Assembly: GCF_024347295.1 (NCBI RefSeq)
Contig: NZ_AP025458.1
Location: 1,736,001-1,800,000, forward strand
DNA: 64,000 nt
From: Vibrio artabrorum
GTDB lineage: Bacteria > Pseudomonadota > Gammaproteobacteria > Enterobacterales > Vibrionaceae
Direction of reading: 5' to 3'
Position numbers and translations under genes: made by a program. The notes beneath the pieces are model-generated. The model ran no database searches, was not told the origin of the DNA, and was given only the letters and a program-made list of their open reading frames with translations. This document shows, one piece after another, positions 1-8,720 of the stretch. Position 1 is the stretch's first letter, and each line of letters begins with the position of its first letter.

Positions 1-29
1 AAGACCTGTTTCGTTTTTAATTCACTCAT
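1..29 (-). CDS. ycjF: YcjF family membrane protein (5' fragment)
   Basis: Only the first nine codons plus two bases lie in the window; they read MSELKTKQV on the minus strand and the gene runs off the left edge. It starts 14 bases after the stop of the ycjX-like gene, in the same direction. In enterobacteria and vibrios ycjX is followed by ycjF, a DUF697 inner-membrane protein of the phage-shock neighbourhood. The name rests on this order and on the short N-terminus, so the identification is mostly positional. Confidence 0.6.
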
Positions 30-43
30 ATTGATTACCTCGT

Positions 44-1417
44 TTACTTCAACTTATCGCCAATGAGATACTCTATAACTTTGTCGACTCTTAGATGCTG
101 GCAAGGTTCATCAGAGTGTTGTTCCATCGGCCTAAAGCTTGTGAAATCAAATTGGTTGGTTTCCCAATACTGTTTATTCGGCAGTTTGCGTGGCACCTCA
201 CCGGGATACATGGTTTGAGGGACATTATCTAAAGTCACACCTTGCAGCGCAGGGACGTTTGACGCACCTGATGAAATATACCCTGCACTTGTCGCTTGAA
301 TAGATGCGATGCTCATGCAACTCATATCGATGTGCTCGAACGCAGCCTGTTGCCAAGCCGGATGCACCATCTGTTGTAACAGTGACACCAAGTTCGGATG
401 TTGATCCGGTGTCACGTGATCGGCTTTGGTCGCGGCAAACAAGATCTTGTCGATCTTCGGCGCAAATAGACGTCTTAATATATTGCTTCGACCATATTTA
501 AAGCTCTTCAATAACTGTTCTAACGCACCACGCATGTCCATGAAAGAGTCATAGCCCGCGTTGAGTGGTTGCAAACAGTCCACGAGTACGATTTGTCTGT
601 CAAAGGTCGCAAAGTGATTCTTGTAGAACGCTTTGACGACCTTCTGTTGGTACTCTTCATAACGCGCTTTCAGTACCGCATAGTTGCTGGTTTTAGAAAA
701 TCGCTCCTCAGGCGCCACACACGGGAAAAATTGCAGCACAGGCGCACCTTCAAGCTCACCCGGTAATACGAAGCGCCCTGGTTGTACCCAATGCAAACCA
801 TGGCGCTTGCACGCATGAAGATACTGAGTGTAGCGATCCGCAATGGCGGCTAATTTCTTTTCGTCGACTTCTGCCAATAAATCAATCTCACCGCGCAGGG
901 TATTCCAGTCTCGCGAATAAGTTTCTCTATCGCCTTTCAATGCCGCAAACTGAGATTGGCTCCAAGTATCAAAATCCATATCCAACAGAGGCAAGTCAAG
1001 CAGCCACTCGCCCGGATAATCAACAATATCGAGATACAACGTTCTGTTTTTAACCAGTAGCTTCTTGGCACCTTTCGCTGGCTTATATTTGATGGCTAAA
1101 CGAATTTCACTGACATCACGCGTTGGCACGGGCCACTCTGGAGGCTGCGTGTTTAATGACTCCATGGCTTCGTCATAAGAGAAGCGTGGGATCATCATAT
1201 TATGTTGTGGTACACGCTTTGCTCCAATAATCCGGCCATCTCTAGCCGATGCAAGAAGCGGCAAATTTTTGTGAGTAGAAGTATGAAGAAGCTGATTAAC
1301 CAACGAAGTAATAAACGCTGTTTTACCCGCACGAGAGAGCCCCGTAACCGCGACTCTAAGGTGAGAATCCGTTCCTCTACTGATAAAGTCACTCATTTCT
1401 TGAGCTAGGTGTTTCAT
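44..1417 (-). CDS. ycjX: YcjX-like P-loop NTPase (DUF463)
   Basis: This 457-residue protein is a YcjX/DUF463 family GTPase-like protein. A Walker A loop (GLSRAGKT, residues 26-33) follows a short N-terminal helix, and a DYPG motif near residue 133 fits the G3/Walker B position. The family is induced with the phage-shock and heat-shock responses in E. coli; its exact function is not settled. The start has a good ribosome site (GGAG, 8 bases upstream). ycjF follows immediately, so the two are probably co-transcribed. I saw no obvious sigma-54 site upstream, unlike the psp operon promoter. Length matches the family. Confidence 0.9.
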   Translation of the reverse strand: MKHLAQEMSDFISRGTDSHLRVAVTGLSRAGKTAFITSLVNQLLHTSTHKNLPLLASARDGRIIGAKRVPQHNMMIPRFSYDEAMESLNTQPPEWPVPTRDVSEIRLAIKYKPAKGAKKLLVKNRTLYLDIVDYPGEWLLDLPLLDMDFDTWSQSQFAALKGDRETYSRDWNTLRGEIDLLAEVDEKKLAAIADRYTQYLHACKRHGLHWVQPGRFVLPGELEGAPVLQFFPCVAPEERFSKTSNYAVLKARYEEYQQKVVKAFYKNHFATFDRQIVLVDCLQPLNAGYDSFMDMRGALEQLLKSFKYGRSNILRRLFAPKIDKILFAATKADHVTPDQHPNLVSLLQQMVHPAWQQAAFEHIDMSCMSIASIQATSAGYISSGASNVPALQGVTLDNVPQTMYPGEVPRKLPNKQYWETNQFDFTSFRPMEQHSDEPCQHLRVDKVIEYLIGDKLK

Positions 1418-1557
1418 TTGAACGACTCCGTAATAGTTCAGTTAACGAGTATTAAAAGTTGCAGCGTTAACCGACTGACTGCTCCCTCAAGGGATTGTTG
1501 AATATTGGTGGTTTTGCTGATTAGTATGCAATACACATTCTTAATGTTAGATGAATA

Positions 1558-1591
1558 AAAGCCCCCGACTACATTCATAATCAGGGGCTTT
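1558..1591 (-). terminator. Rho-independent terminator of the small membrane gene
   Basis: AAAGCCCC and GGGGCTTT arms enclose an 18-base loop. On the minus strand the hairpin ends in a T run, directly after the small membrane protein gene. Confidence 0.7.
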
Positions 1592-1615
1592 AGAATTTCT
1601 TACGATATCCGACTT

Positions 1616-1801
1616 TTAATCGTCTTCAATCAACTTGTAGATAACAAATAGTGCTATCTCTGCAATTAACCACAGCGCACAAGTAATTGTCACGTATTTA
1701 TTATCAAAGATACTGATCCCTTTCAAGATCAGGTCGTAACCAATAAAAGCACCTATCACCACTGCCAAGATAATCTGTAGGATCCGAATAAAACGAGGCA
1801 T
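1616..1801 (-). CDS. Small two-helix inner-membrane protein, function unknown
   Basis: A 61-residue protein with two hydrophobic segments (about residues 5-23 and 37-56), a basic N-terminus (MPRFIR) and an acidic C-terminus (EDD). This suggests a hairpin of two membrane helices with both ends in the cytoplasm. A ribosome site (GAGAGGA) sits just before the ATG and a clear terminator follows, so it appears to be a real monocistronic gene. I do not recognise a named family. It lies between fumarase and ycjX, but that proximity does not imply a shared job. Confidence 0.7.
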   Translation of the reverse strand: MPRFIRILQIILAVVIGAFIGYDLILKGISIFDNKYVTITCALWLIAEIALFVIYKLIEDD

Positions 1802-1904
1802 TCCTCTCTCCTATGTTCTTATATCAAACGATGTGTTTATCACTATATCATTGATAATATGACAAAAGTGCAGATAATGCTGCATTTTTATTCTTCACTT
1901 TCAG

Positions 1905-1937
1905 TCCTGTTTTACAATTCAAACACTCAAAACAGGA
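1905..1937 (-). terminator. Inverted repeat after fumarase, possible weak terminator
   Basis: A perfect 9-base inverted repeat (TCCTGTTTT / AAAACAGGA) with a 15-base loop lies about 30 bases past the fumarase stop. It has no T run, so it may instead be a processing site or protein site. Confidence 0.35.
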
Positions 1938-1965
1938 TAATTTGCATGTTTTCGGCGTTCGTTAA

Positions 1966-3483
1966 TTACGCTTTCTCAGCTTCTGCAATTTTCACTTTCC
2001 AAGTGTCAGGGCCAATTTGGTGTGCGTTCACACCATGAGAATCAACTGCCACGGTGACTGGCATGTCTTCAACTTCAAACTCGTAGATAGCTTCCATACC
2101 GAGATCTTCAAACGCGACAACACGGGCTTTTTTAATGGCTTTTGCAACAAGATACGCAGCGCCACCAACCGCCATTAGATACACCGCTTTGTGCTCTTTG
2201 ATTGATTCAACGGTTGCAGGGCCTCGCTCTGCTTTACCGATCATGCCCATGATGCCGGTTTCGTTCAGCATCATATCCGTGAACTTATCCATACGTGTTG
2301 ACGTGGTTGGACCCGCAGGACCGACCGCTTCATCACCGACGGCATCTACAGGACCCACGTAGTAGATAAATTTGCCTTTGAAATCAACGCCAGCGGGTAA
2401 GCCTTCGCCATTTTCAAGCATGCCTTGAATACGCTTATGAGCGGCATCACGACCCGTTAAGATCTTACCCGACAGAAGAACCGTTTCACCGGTCTTCCAC
2501 TCTTGTACGTCTTCTTTCGTCACTTCATCAAGATTCACACGACGTGTATTTTCGCCCGCTTCCCAAGTGATGTCTGGCCACTCTTCTAGCTTAGGTGGTG
2601 TGAGTTCGGCTGGGCCGCTACCGTCTAATGTGAAGTGGATATGACGCGTTGCCGCACAATTCGGGATCAAACATACTGGTTTAGAGGCTGCGTGCGTTGG
2701 TGCTGTTTTGATTTTCACGTCAACAACCGTTGTTAGGCCACCAAGACCTTGTGCACCAATACCCAGCTTATTGACACGGTTGAAGATATCTAAACGAAGC
2801 TCTTCTTCTGCGTTTTCAGGGCCTTTCTCGATAAGCTCTTGGATATCGATATGTTCCATAAGAGACTCTTTTGCAAGCACTGCGGCTTTCTCCGCTGTAC
2901 CGCCAATACCGATACCTAGCATACCCGGAGGACACCAGCCAGCCCCCATTGTTGGTAACGTCTTCTCAACCCATTCTGCAATATCATCAGAAGGGTTGAG
3001 CATCACCATTTTAGTTTTATTTTCTGAACCACCACCTTTAGCGGCGATTTGAATCTCAACTTTGTTACCTGGCACCATATTAATGTGCACAACCGCGGGT
3101 GTGTTGTCTTTGGTATTAATGCGTTTACCTGCAGGGTCCATTAAGACAGATGCACGCAATGGGTTATCTGGGTTGTTGTAAGCTTGACGAACGCCTTCAT
3201 CAATCATCTGTTGTACTGTTTGATCCGTTTCCCACCGAACATCCATACCAATATTCACGAAACAAGTAACAATTCCTGTATCCTGACAAATGGGACGATG
3301 ACCTTCAGCAGACATGCGAGAGTTGATCAGAATCTGAGCGATTGCATCTTTTGCTGCTTGGCTCTCTTCTTTCTCATACGCTTTGCCTAGGGCTTGGACA
3401 AAGTCTAAAGGGTGATAATAAGAAATGTATTGAAGTGCATCAGCGACACTGCTGATCACATCTTGCTTACGAATAACCGTCAT
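1966..3483 (-). CDS. fumA: Class I (iron-sulfur) fumarate hydratase
   Basis: This 505-residue protein is a class I fumarase, which interconverts fumarate and malate in the TCA cycle using an oxygen-sensitive [4Fe-4S] cluster. The first cluster cysteine is in HRPICQDTG (C66), the second in GWCPPGMLG (C184) and the third in the KPVCLIPNC segment (C271 or C276). The N-terminal alpha domain and C-terminal beta domain (VYYVGP-type region onward) are both present. It is about 40 residues shorter than E. coli FumA/FumB but has no internal gap in the conserved core. The fumA name is by family; fumB would be equally defensible. It is a single-gene unit, with pabB divergent upstream. Confidence 0.95.
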   Translation of the reverse strand: MTVIRKQDVISSVADALQYISYYHPLDFVQALGKAYEKEESQAAKDAIAQILINSRMSAEGHRPICQDTGIVTCFVNIGMDVRWETDQTVQQMIDEGVRQAYNNPDNPLRASVLMDPAGKRINTKDNTPAVVHINMVPGNKVEIQIAAKGGGSENKTKMVMLNPSDDIAEWVEKTLPTMGAGWCPPGMLGIGIGGTAEKAAVLAKESLMEHIDIQELIEKGPENAEEELRLDIFNRVNKLGIGAQGLGGLTTVVDVKIKTAPTHAASKPVCLIPNCAATRHIHFTLDGSGPAELTPPKLEEWPDITWEAGENTRRVNLDEVTKEDVQEWKTGETVLLSGKILTGRDAAHKRIQGMLENGEGLPAGVDFKGKFIYYVGPVDAVGDEAVGPAGPTTSTRMDKFTDMMLNETGIMGMIGKAERGPATVESIKEHKAVYLMAVGGAAYLVAKAIKKARVVAFEDLGMEAIYEFEVEDMPVTVAVDSHGVNAHQIGPDTWKVKIAEAEKA

Positions 3484-3735
3484 TGCATGCCTCTTTATTG
3501 TTCTGGTTCCATGTGAGCTCTTAAGTTGACGGCTTTGTTTTGCCAGAGTCGTCCACTTGGCTTTTTATTCTATTGAGCTGTATTTCGTTGCCTTTGCAAT
3601 GACTTGCATAGCTTTAAACGAAATCATAAGCTGACGCCGTTCTGATCAAGAGCCCATTTTATTTCCAATTTATGATACTCTTGCTTCCTCCCACACGCCA
3701 TGCAGTGATCGAACTCTTTGTCACAAATTAAACAA

Positions 3736-5127
3736 ATGAATAACAACGAATTTCGCTCTATCCAAATCAAGCCGCTTGAATATCAATCAACTTTATCTAA
3801 ACAGTTGTTTTCTCATATTGAAAACCTACCGTGGGCAATGTTATTACGCTCTGCCTCAGAATGCCATGTAGACAGTCGATACGACATTTTGGTGGCTCAA
3901 CCTATCGCCACCTTCGAGACAGTCGGCATCAAAACGACCATCACGGTTAACGGAAAAAGCGAAATATCAAGCGCAGATCCTTTTGATCTGCTCAATGAAT
4001 ATCAACAACAGTTACTGCCATCAATCAAAGCGCACCCTGAATTACCGTTCATTGGCGGGGCTTTAGGGTATTTGGGTTACGATTTAGGGCGCAGAGTTGA
4101 AAAGCTCCCAGCCCTTGCTGTGCGCGATATTGACGCCCCTGATATGGCAATAGGCTTATATGAATGGGCGATTGTAGTCGATCACAAACGACGTACTGCA
4201 TGTATCGTTGGACAAAATATTGATTCCCATTGGGCTTGGCTATCTCAACAGCAAGAGAAAAATAGTGAAGAGATAACCGCCAACCATCAAGCTTTTGGAT
4301 TAACCACGCCATGGCAGTCCAACATGAGTCAACCGAACTACGCCGACAAATTCGATAGTGTTCAAGAGTATTTGTTGTCGGGAGACTGTTACCAAATCAA
4401 TTTAGCGCAACGTTTTCATGCTCAATACAAAGGCAGCGAGTGGCTAGCATACGAGAAATTAGAGCAAGATAACTCGGCGCCATTTTCTAGCTTCATCCGT
4501 TTGGCTAACTGCGCAATCATCAGTGTTTCGCCAGAACGTTTCTTAGAGCTTAAAGATAATCTCATTGAAACAAAGCCAATTAAAGGAACGCGCCCACGTT
4601 CAGACGATCCTGAGATTGATGATGCCTACGCTCAAGATTTGACTTGTGCAGAGAAGGACTTAGCAGAAAACCTGATGATCGTTGACCTACTGCGCAACGA
4701 TATTGGGCGAGTGGCGAAACCGGGAACCGTTCACGTGCCGAAACTCTTTGAAGTCGAAAGCTTTCCAGCCGTCCATCACTTGGTGAGTACCATCCGGGCT
4801 GACCTTGATCATCGATATTCGGCAACCGATTTGTTAAAAGCTTGCTTCCCTGGCGGTTCGATTACGGGCGCACCAAAAATTCGTGCGATGCAGATCATTG
4901 AAGAGTTGGAACCACACCGACGTTCAGCGTATTGCGGCAGTATTGGTTACATCAGTCGAAATAATAGAATGGACACTAGCATTACCATTCGTACATTAGT
5001 CGCAGAGAACAACACGCTTTATGCTTGGGCTGGCGGTGGTGTGGTATTTGACAGTGATTGCGCTTCTGAATATCAAGAAACACTGGATAAGCTGAGCCGT
5101 ATTTTACCGGTACTTGAAAACAGCTAA
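3736..5127 (+). CDS. pabB: Aminodeoxychorismate synthase component I
   Basis: PabB converts chorismate plus ammonia (from PabA) to 4-amino-4-deoxychorismate in p-aminobenzoate/folate synthesis. The protein is 463 residues from the ATG at 3736; an in-frame TTG at 3718 would add six residues but has no better ribosome site. The N-terminal anthranilate-synthase-I domain is followed by the chorismate-binding domain. PIKGTRPR (about residues 281-288) carries the lysine that distinguishes PabB chemistry from TrpE, and GGSITGAPK (about 373-381) is the conserved chorismate-binding loop. Length fits the family. It is divergent from fumarase and followed by a strong terminator. Confidence 0.95.
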   Translation: MNNNEFRSIQIKPLEYQSTLSKQLFSHIENLPWAMLLRSASECHVDSRYDILVAQPIATFETVGIKTTITVNGKSEISSADPFDLLNEYQQQLLPSIKAHPELPFIGGALGYLGYDLGRRVEKLPALAVRDIDAPDMAIGLYEWAIVVDHKRRTACIVGQNIDSHWAWLSQQQEKNSEEITANHQAFGLTTPWQSNMSQPNYADKFDSVQEYLLSGDCYQINLAQRFHAQYKGSEWLAYEKLEQDNSAPFSSFIRLANCAIISVSPERFLELKDNLIETKPIKGTRPRSDDPEIDDAYAQDLTCAEKDLAENLMIVDLLRNDIGRVAKPGTVHVPKLFEVESFPAVHHLVSTIRADLDHRYSATDLLKACFPGGSITGAPKIRAMQIIEELEPHRRSAYCGSIGYISRNNRMDTSITIRTLVAENNTLYAWAGGGVVFDSDCASEYQETLDKLSRILPVLENS

Positions 5128-5169
5128 GTACCACAGCTTAACGACTGGCAAAAACACGGTATGAAAAGA

Positions 5170-5200
5170 AACCGAAGGATCGCAAGAGCCTTCGGTTTTT
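5170..5200 (+). terminator. Terminator of pabB (possibly bidirectional)
   Basis: AACCGAAGG / CCTTCGGTT stem with a 10-base loop followed by TTT. It lies between convergent pabB and hqsK and may serve both. Confidence 0.85.
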
Positions 5201-5246
5201 GAGCTTTAATTAAGAGTATTTAACTGACAACGCTTTGTTCACGTGT

Positions 5247-6965
5247 TTAAGCGACCTTAACAGCAGAGACACCCCATTTAATAAGTGCCTCTTTAAGATC
5301 GATGGCGGTATAAGGCTTACTAAGAATGTCATCCATTCCACACTGAATACAACGTTCCCGTTCCTCAAGTGTCGTTCCGGCAGTCAAAGCGACTATAGAC
5401 TTGGAATAGCCTTCCTTTCTTAGCTTCTCTGTGGCTTCAAATCCGTCCATGATAGGCATTCTGCAATCCATAAATACAATGTCGAACTCATTGTGTGACG
5501 CGAGCTCAACCCCTTCGACACCATTACTTGCAATGGCGGGTTCAATCTCATGTTTGCGTAACATTTGTTGGATGATGATCTGGTTCATCTTAATATCATC
5601 AACTACCAGTACTTTAAGCTGTGACAATTCAGCCTCTGACTCGAAGTCTTTGCCTACACGATCACTCTCAACGGGGACGTCGACAACTTGTAGAGGCATC
5701 GAGATAGTAAATTTGGTGCCTGAACCAACGACACTGGTCACGCCAATATCGCCATTCATCAGCGCCACCAGCTTGCGACAAATCGCTAATCCCAGCCCTG
5801 TGCCTTCATAATTTCGACTACTTGAATTATCCGCTTGCGTAAAAGGTTCAAACAGCGTTTTATGCGCCGATTCTGCAATCCCGACCCCGGTATCTTCCAC
5901 AGAGAAAACAAACTGGTTTTTGTGCCACTTGATATCAACGTTCACATACCCTTTTTCTGTAAATTTAATCGCATTACCGATTAGATTCACAAACACCTGG
6001 GTGATGCGTTCCAAATCGCCTTGAAAATGTGAGGGAACGTTTGCTGCAACACTGATATTAAATTCCAGCTGCTTCTCTATTGCGCGATTAACGAAGATAC
6101 TTTCAATTGTATTTCTTAAATCACCCAACGCAAATTTCTTTGGAATAAGCTCCAACATCCCTGCATTGATTTTACTGAAATCAAGTAAGTCATTAATGAT
6201 GGTTCTAAGAAACTCTCCAGATTGACTTAAGTTATTCACTATCTCACGTTGAGAGCTGTTCAGTTCGGTATCACTGAGCAATTCTGCACTGCCGAGTAAA
6301 CCATTAAGTGGCGTTCTTAACTCATGGTTAATCATGGCCACAAAGTCACGCGTAGCCCTTTCAGACTCTTCCGCTCGTTGACGTGATTCAATATTGCGGT
6401 TAATCGCAAGTTGATGGGTTAAAGCACTGCAGATGAGGTCCGTGACTAACAACAATTGGCTTTCGATAAACTCGTAGTCTTGGTCTAATAACCTGACTTT
6501 CACGATTAACGCGCCGACGATTACTTTTTCAACCTCTAAAGGCACGGTCAGTAGATTGGCTTGCCAATGCGGCTCTTGAATGTCTTGCTCTAACACTTCA
6601 ACGGTTTCGTCGCCATAATCATAGGTGTGTAACTGAGGGATGAGCTTGGGGGGTAAAATTAAACGACTGGCTTCGATCAAATAGCTATTGGTCACATTCG
6701 TTGTTAACTCAGAGAGCATGACATCATCCAGATCATTTCTTAGAAACGCGCGTCCAAAATCAATCAACAGGTTGTCGATTTGTTCTTGGAATTCAATACG
6801 GCGTATATTCGCATTGGAGCGCTTTTCTAACTGACGCAAAGCAAGCTCAAGCTGTTGGTTAGCCTCAAACAGTTCGAGGCTCTTCTGTTCCAACAATCCT
6901 TCAGCCGCTTTCCTTGCCGCGATTTGACGCTTAAGCTTCTTCTCTAGGGCAGATGCCAGATCCAT
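5247..6965 (-). CDS. hqsK: H-NOX-associated hybrid sensor histidine kinase (HqsK-like)
   Basis: A 572-residue soluble hybrid kinase. Order: N-terminal coiled coil (residues 1-50), a GAF-like sensory region (about 60-185), a second short helix, HisKA with the phospho-acceptor H214 (MINHELRTPL), HATPase with N327/N331, D358-T-G and GTGLGL, and a C-terminal receiver with acidic pair D456/D457, acceptor D500 and K550. There is no transmembrane helix. Its start lies one base after the stop of hnoX, so the two are translated together. In V. harveyi and V. parahaemolyticus the equivalent kinase is controlled by NO-bound H-NOX and passes phosphate to LuxU in the quorum-sensing pathway; transfer of that role here is by homology and gene order. 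All catalytic residues are present, so both kinase and receiver should be active. Confidence 0.92.
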   Translation of the reverse strand: MDLASALEKKLKRQIAARKAAEGLLEQKSLELFEANQQLELALRQLEKRSNANIRRIEFQEQIDNLLIDFGRAFLRNDLDDVMLSELTTNVTNSYLIEASRLILPPKLIPQLHTYDYGDETVEVLEQDIQEPHWQANLLTVPLEVEKVIVGALIVKVRLLDQDYEFIESQLLLVTDLICSALTHQLAINRNIESRQRAEESERATRDFVAMINHELRTPLNGLLGSAELLSDTELNSSQREIVNNLSQSGEFLRTIINDLLDFSKINAGMLELIPKKFALGDLRNTIESIFVNRAIEKQLEFNISVAANVPSHFQGDLERITQVFVNLIGNAIKFTEKGYVNVDIKWHKNQFVFSVEDTGVGIAESAHKTLFEPFTQADNSSSRNYEGTGLGLAICRKLVALMNGDIGVTSVVGSGTKFTISMPLQVVDVPVESDRVGKDFESEAELSQLKVLVVDDIKMNQIIIQQMLRKHEIEPAIASNGVEGVELASHNEFDIVFMDCRMPIMDGFEATEKLRKEGYSKSIVALTAGTTLEERERCIQCGMDDILSKPYTAIDLKEALIKWGVSAVKVA

Positions 6966-6966
6966 A

Positions 6967-7509
6967 TTACTTTTCTACTTTGAGATGAAACCTAACCACG
7001 CTTTGGTCATCATTTTGCGGTGTCATCTCCACTGCGATAGATTCACCGTGGTATTCAGCGCACCCTTCTATAAGTCCTAAGCAGACATGAGACATACACC
7101 TTGCGCTTTTATAGTCAAAAACAAGTTGTGCTTCGGTCGTGGTGATAAAACTGAATTCAGGTGGCTCAGCATCCGGATAGAGCTTCTTCACTTCCACGTG
7201 AATGTAGCGCTCTACGTGCTGAATAAATTGAAAGGTGGTATTGCTGTGAGCAAGGCTCGCTTTATTCGGTAAAGAGGCCAGTAAGTTCTTAAATACAGAC
7301 TGGCCAAACACCCGTTGCAAGCTTGCCGCATCAATATCGGTTTTCTTACTCAAGTTGATAATCAACCTAACAAGATCTTTGTGGTCGTAACTGCCAACCG
7401 ACGTATAAATGCCTTCATCTTCTGACATTTCTAGAACTTCTTCCAAAAGCTCTAACCCAAACTTGTCTTCGACAAGATCTAAAAACTCGGTGAATATGAT
7501 TCCTTTCAT
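6967..7509 (-). CDS. hnoX: H-NOX heme nitric-oxide sensor
   Basis: A 180-residue stand-alone H-NOX (HNOB) domain. It begins MKGIIFTEFLDLVEDKFG, a typical family start. The proximal heme ligand is H104 in the segment ending KKLYPDAEPPEF, and the heme-propionate YxSxR motif is Y133, S135, R137. The protein binds NO at ferrous heme and in characterised bacteria controls the neighbouring kinase. The distal pocket looks hydrophobic with no evident tyrosine, which fits NO selectivity rather than oxygen binding, but this is inference. It is the first gene of the hnoX-hqsK operon. Confidence 0.95.
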   Translation of the reverse strand: MKGIIFTEFLDLVEDKFGLELLEEVLEMSEDEGIYTSVGSYDHKDLVRLIINLSKKTDIDAASLQRVFGQSVFKNLLASLPNKASLAHSNTTFQFIQHVERYIHVEVKKLYPDAEPPEFSFITTTEAQLVFDYKSARCMSHVCLGLIEGCAEYHGESIAVEMTPQNDDQSVVRFHLKVEK

Positions 7510-7811
7510 CGCATACCTTTCCTGTTATTTCTTTTTAGAATGGTCCACTAAGTTGTTGTTATCAAATTCTTAAACAAAAAATCGACGTTTCGTCACCCAA
7601 TTTTATGACCTAGATAACGCTACTTGCCTATATGCAGATAATTAAATAGAGAAAAAATCACCCTTTTGAGGAGGTTGATCGATAAAGTGGCACTCATGAC
7701 GCTCCATTCATGGCGAAAGAGACAAAGTAAATGAAGAAAAACTCAATATTGGTAATCAGCTCACGGTTATGTCTATACTTAAAATCAAAATAATCAATAT
7801 ATTGGATTGAT
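7510..7811. other. Divergent intergenic region hnoX / nudL
   Basis: About 300 bases, AT-rich, containing the promoters of two divergent genes. An AGGAGG sequence near 7669 precedes only a very short open frame. I see no convincing operator or RNA. Confidence 0.5.
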
Positions 7812-8411
7812 ATGAATAAAGAAAACTTCCTTCAACAATTCCAACTCATCCCTACGGTTGGCTATCATCCCGAGTCAATAGAACGTGTTTCGCATATCAG
7901 TGGCGATCAATTGCGTAAAGCGGCTGTGGTGGTCGGTTTAGTGGAACGAGAAGATGGTTTACATGTTATTTTTACGAAAAGAGCTGCTCATTTAAAGCAT
8001 CACCCCGGTCAAGTCAGCTTTCCCGGAGGTAAACATGAACTCTCTGACCCTTCTTTGCAATTCACTGCTCTCAGAGAGCTCCACGAAGAGGTCGGAATTC
8101 GTTCGGATCAAGTTGAGATTGTAGGACAATTACCCGCTTTGAGTACCATAAGTAAATTCTCAGTGACCCCCATTGTTGTAATGGTCGATCCTGATTACCA
8201 AGCGATTATTGATGAGAACGAAGTTGCCTCTATTTTTGAAGTACCTGCCTCTTATGTTTTAGACCAAGCCAAGCTTCATAGCCATACCGTCAATTTTAAG
8301 AAAATCAAACATCGTGTTTTTGCAATGCCCTTCCAAGAGCACCTCATTTGGGGCGTTACGGCGCAAATTATTCAATCTATGCAGCAGCACGTATTGCAAC
8401 CAACCACATAG
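7812..8411 (+). CDS. nudL: Nudix hydrolase, CoA pyrophosphatase type
   Basis: A 199-residue Nudix protein of the NudL/Nudt7 type. The Nudix signature starts FPGGKHELSD and ends ALRELHEEVG (residues about 70-95). The box has one extra residue before the RE pair, as in E. coli NudL, and the upstream LKHHPGQVSFPGG block is typical of CoA pyrophosphatases (UPF0035). Family members cleave CoA or acyl-CoA to phosphopantetheine and 3',5'-ADP. In E. coli nudL also lies beside pabB and a serine deaminase gene, so the neighbourhood is partly conserved. Confidence 0.88.
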   Translation: MNKENFLQQFQLIPTVGYHPESIERVSHISGDQLRKAAVVVGLVEREDGLHVIFTKRAAHLKHHPGQVSFPGGKHELSDPSLQFTALRELHEEVGIRSDQVEIVGQLPALSTISKFSVTPIVVMVDPDYQAIIDENEVASIFEVPASYVLDQAKLHSHTVNFKKIKHRVFAMPFQEHLIWGVTAQIIQSMQQHVLQPTT

Positions 8412-8567
8412 CAACTACATTTTGTTTGATATCTGTTAACAAAACCCAGACTTTCTATAGAACAAATTTATTAATGCCATTTTACGCAACCGTTTCCTTC
8501 TTATAAAGCCACTCAATTTCATCTCTCACATAAATAAAACTAATAACAAGCATTAACATAAATCACC

Positions 8568-8639
8568 TGTGGCACGCTATTTTCGTGATCAAAAATCCGT
8601 TTTTCGCATATCATGTGACACGCCATTTCATTACATGAT
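8568..8639. promoter_or_regulatory. Paired repeats upstream of sdaC, candidate operator
   Basis: A related sequence occurs twice: TGTGGCACGCTATTTTCGTGA at 8568 (given to 20 bases it is TGTGGCACGCTATTTTCGTG) and TGTGACACGCCATTTCATTA at 8614, start to start 46 bases. The second copy also lies in a perfect 7-base inverted repeat, ATCATGT at 8610-8616 and ACATGAT at 8633-8639. Both precede sdaC by 80-150 bases. They contain a CRP-like TGTGA half site but no second half. Confidence 0.45.
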
Positions 8640-8720
8640 TTAGATCTATTTTTTGTAGAAGAAAATTCTGCAAAATCAGCGCCAACTTATTTCCTGTTCC
8701 CAAAAAATGAGTAATTTAAC

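Noticed and set aside
7669..7745. AGGAGG followed by a very short frame (TTG or GTG start, under 20 codons) before nudL
   Set aside because: Start spacing is poor and the peptide has no features; probably chance.
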